Source: Bacillota bacterium | GTDB lineage: Bacteria > Bacillota > Clostridia > Lachnospirales > Lachnospiraceae | Assembly (NCBI GenBank): GCA_023439505.1 | Contig: JAEXNR010000044.1 | Span: 1-47,390, forward strand | Length of the DNA: 47,390 bases | Direction of reading: 5' to 3' | Shown here: one piece after another, positions 46,331 to 47,390 of the stretch | Layout: every line of letters begins with the position of its first letter | How positions within the stretch are numbered: position 1 is the first letter of the stretch | Notes under the pieces: generated by a model | The model's database searches: none | Seen by the model: the letters and a program-made list of their open reading frames with translations, nothing else | What the model was told of the DNA's origin: nothing | Position numbers and translations under genes: made by a program

Positions 46331-46527
46331 AAGAGCTTACAGACGATGATATCGAAAAAGCAGCAGGCGGAGGAGAGAGGGTACCGGTAGCAAAAAGGTG
46401 CATACGCTGCGAAAGCTACTTTACACCATCTGATTCTGGTTATTATCTTGATAAATGTCCGACATGCGGCTGGGATAAGTTTTATCTCGTTTACGATGGC
46501 GTAACAGGGCACGAGGGTCCGCGCTGA
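46303..46527 (+). CDS. Double-glycine leader peptide with zinc-ribbon-like core (precursor 2)
   Basis: The ATG at 46303, in the perfect 61-bp repeat, is the proper start; the frame continues upstream without a site. The 74-residue precursor shares its leader with precursor 1 (ELTDDDIEKAAGG). The core has CIRC, fifteen residues, then CPTCG, followed by an aromatic- and acid-rich tail ending in HEGPR. The spacing between the Cys pairs is longer than in precursor 1, so the central loop is the variable part. It should follow the same export route. Confidence 0.75.
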   Translation: MIRKENEKAEELTDDDIEKAAGGGERVPVAKRCIRCESYFTPSDSGYYLDKCPTCGWDKFYLVYDGVTGHEGPR

Positions 46528-46609
46528 CGGTTTCGTAATGATGATCCATGAAGGAGGGAATTCTGCTCACCAGGAATCAAAAAAATCAAATTAAAAAGGA
46601 GCTACAACC

Positions 46610-46801
46610 ATGAACGAAGAAATAAAGAAGCAAGCTGAGGAATTGACCGACGAGGAAGTGCAAGGGGCAGCAGGCGGGTACGCTGGAGAGCCAAGACTCA
46701 TCAACTGCAAAGGCTGCCACAGGATCTACGGGGTGCCGTATAACACGGAGCATAAGGTGGACGCATGCCCTATGTGCGGCTATACCGGTAACAGCTGGTA
46801 A
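46610..46801 (+). CDS. Double-glycine leader peptide with zinc-ribbon-like core (precursor 3)
   Basis: This 63-residue precursor has an AAAAAGGAG site and a leader MNEEIKKQAE followed by ELTDEEVQGAAGG. The core has CKGC, sixteen residues including a His-containing NTEHKVDA, then CPMCGYTGNSW at the C-terminus. The leader is diverged from precursors 1 and 2, showing older duplication. Its last ten codons plus 3' flank recur as a relic at 47316-47359. The short spacer before the next gene contains a tandem CGGTATGACAA pair (46803-46824). Confidence 0.75.
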   Translation: MNEEIKKQAEELTDEEVQGAAGGYAGEPRLINCKGCHRIYGVPYNTEHKVDACPMCGYTGNSW

Positions 46802-46868
46802 CCGGTATGACAACGGTATGACAAAAGAAACGGATCAAAATCATACGCTTATTTTAGGGGGCATTATA

Positions 46869-47071
46869 ATGAACGATAACATCAAAAGTGGCAAGGTTGA
46901 ACTTACGGAGGATGAAACCGAAAAGTATCGGGTGGTTGCAACAGCCTAAGGTTCGTAACATGCTCAAATTGTGGCACTACTATTACATTTGAATCTCCAG
47001 CCCCGGCTTCGGTAACATGTCCGAAATGCGGGCATGTCACAACGTTCAAATCGTCCGGCGGAGGGAAGTAA
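46869..47071 (+). pseudogene. Frameshifted zinc-ribbon-like precursor (precursor 4)
   Basis: The ATG at 46869 starts a leader-like peptide with VELTEDETEK. The frame then breaks at about 46925 and stops soon after. Adding one G restores EKVSGG, the expected double glycine, followed by a core with CNSLRFVTC, SNCG, fifteen residues and CPKCGH, ending at TAA 47069-47071. The full span is 203 bases, one short of 68 codons. A single-base deletion (or a sequencing error) therefore explains it. The core is otherwise intact, which suggests recent loss. Confidence 0.7.
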
Positions 47072-47132
47072 CCGCGAATAAACGCGGGTTCGAACAAACC
47101 CCAATATTAAAATCATAAAGGAGAATGCAATC

Positions 47133-47303
47133 ATGAATGATGAATTCAAACAAGATAATGCGGAACTTACGGAATCAGAACTGGCAAAGGTTTCAGGAGG
47201 GAGTGTGCCAGACAATCTTAATCTTGGATCACTGGCCGATGAAGAGTCAGTGATCGCTGATGAGACAACCACCGAACCAAAGAAGCCAATAGCGTGGTGG
47301 TAA
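47133..47303 (+). CDS. Double-glycine leader peptide with cysteine-free acidic core (precursor 5)
   Basis: A 56-residue precursor with an AAAGGAG site eight bases before the ATG. The leader is MNDEFKQDNA followed by ELTESELAKVSGG, a clear double-glycine leader of the same family. The core of ~33 residues (SVPDNLNLGSLADEE, then an acidic Thr-rich part) ends PKKPIAWW and has no cysteine. The leader thus stays while the zinc-ribbon core is replaced, as in a cassette system. It is likely exported by the same transporter; its function is unknown. Confidence 0.7.
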   Translation: MNDEFKQDNAELTESELAKVSGGSVPDNLNLGSLADEESVIADETTTEPKKPIAWW

Positions 47304-47315
47304 TATGCTAACCGG

Positions 47316-47359
47316 TATGTGTGGCTATACTGGTAACAGTTGGTAACCGGTGTGACAAC
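47316..47359 (+). pseudogene. 3' relic of a zinc-ribbon precursor
   Basis: These 44 bases match 46771-46814 at 40 positions. They encode MCGYTGNSW and the stop, plus the same 3' flank, but no leader or first Cys pair. It is the tail of a lost sixth precursor, or the scar of a recombination between array members. The last 31 bases of the window show nothing clear. Confidence 0.65.
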
Positions 47360-47390
47360 CGACGATGAGCTGTCCTGCGGCAGGTGATCC

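Noticed and set aside
46550..46609. A mini-frame starting with MKEGILLTRNQ upstream of precursor 3
   Set aside because: It overlaps the next start region, has no separate supporting homology and looks like a by-product of the AT-rich leader.
46903..47097. 64-codon minus-strand frame over precursor 4
   Set aside because: It is antisense to the frameshifted zinc-ribbon precursor, has no ribosome binding site, and the plus-strand reading with one added base gives a clear leader and core.
46041..47303. Classical NHLP (nitrile hydratase-like) or Nif11 leader peptides
   Set aside because: Although the exporter is NHLM-like, the leaders are only about 20-25 residues and of the short ELTDDE...GG type, without a nitrile hydratase-like or Nif11-like domain.

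Overview
The window is low-to-mid GC DNA from a Gram-positive anaerobe, most likely a clostridial (Lachnospiraceae-like) Firmicute. The evidence is strong AGGAGG-type ribosome binding sites, lipoprotein signals, a CUT1 sugar transporter without its own ATPase, 7TM-DISM hybrid kinases, a MalT-like LuxR regulator and a Ku/LigD pair. No rRNA, tRNA, CRISPR array or insertion sequence was seen.

Layout. Positions 1-5130 hold two paralogous signalling units: the 3' end of one hybrid histidine kinase with its response regulator, then a complete paralogous double kinase whose own response regulator seems reduced to a stub. Positions 5289-9180 carry a U32 peptidase-family protein, a class III aminotransferase and a small lipoprotein. 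Positions 9720-18150 form an alpha-1,6-glucan/isomaltooligosaccharide locus: sugar-binding lipoprotein, two permeases, GH66 dextranase-like enzyme, AraC regulator and GH31 alpha-glucosidase. Positions 18346-21544 hold the NHEJ pair ku-ligD. Positions 21552-27500 are single-function housekeeping or accessory genes: EamA transporter, nitroreductase, carbamate kinase, YdeI-like protein, GNAT, a small membrane protein, PhzF-like protein and a Nudix hydrolase.

The most interesting part is 27568-47390. A MalT-like LuxR regulator is divergent from a 2438-residue secreted multi-domain protein with six near-identical Ig-like repeats. About 8 kb downstream, the roughly 125-bp intergenic promoter region of that pair recurs, together with an eroded start of a second copy of the regulator. 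It stands in front of a peptide-export cluster: a double-glycine-leader precursor, an amino-acid-type ABC binding-protein/permease fusion, a short NHLM-type secretion adaptor, a C39 peptidase/ABC exporter, a second NHLM-type ABC protein, and then a tandem family of small precursor genes. Four of these (one frameshifted) join a short ELTDDEIEKAAGG-like leader to a core with a CxxC...CPxC(G) zinc-ribbon-like pattern. A fifth has a cysteine-free core, and a sixth survives only as a 3' scrap.

Working model (inference): the LuxR regulator controls both the giant surface protein and the export cluster through the shared promoter element. The C39 transporter cleaves after the double glycine and secretes a varied set of zinc-ribbon-like micro-proteins. 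No modification enzyme (LanM, YcaO or radical SAM) is present inside the window. The array runs close to the right edge and may continue beyond it.
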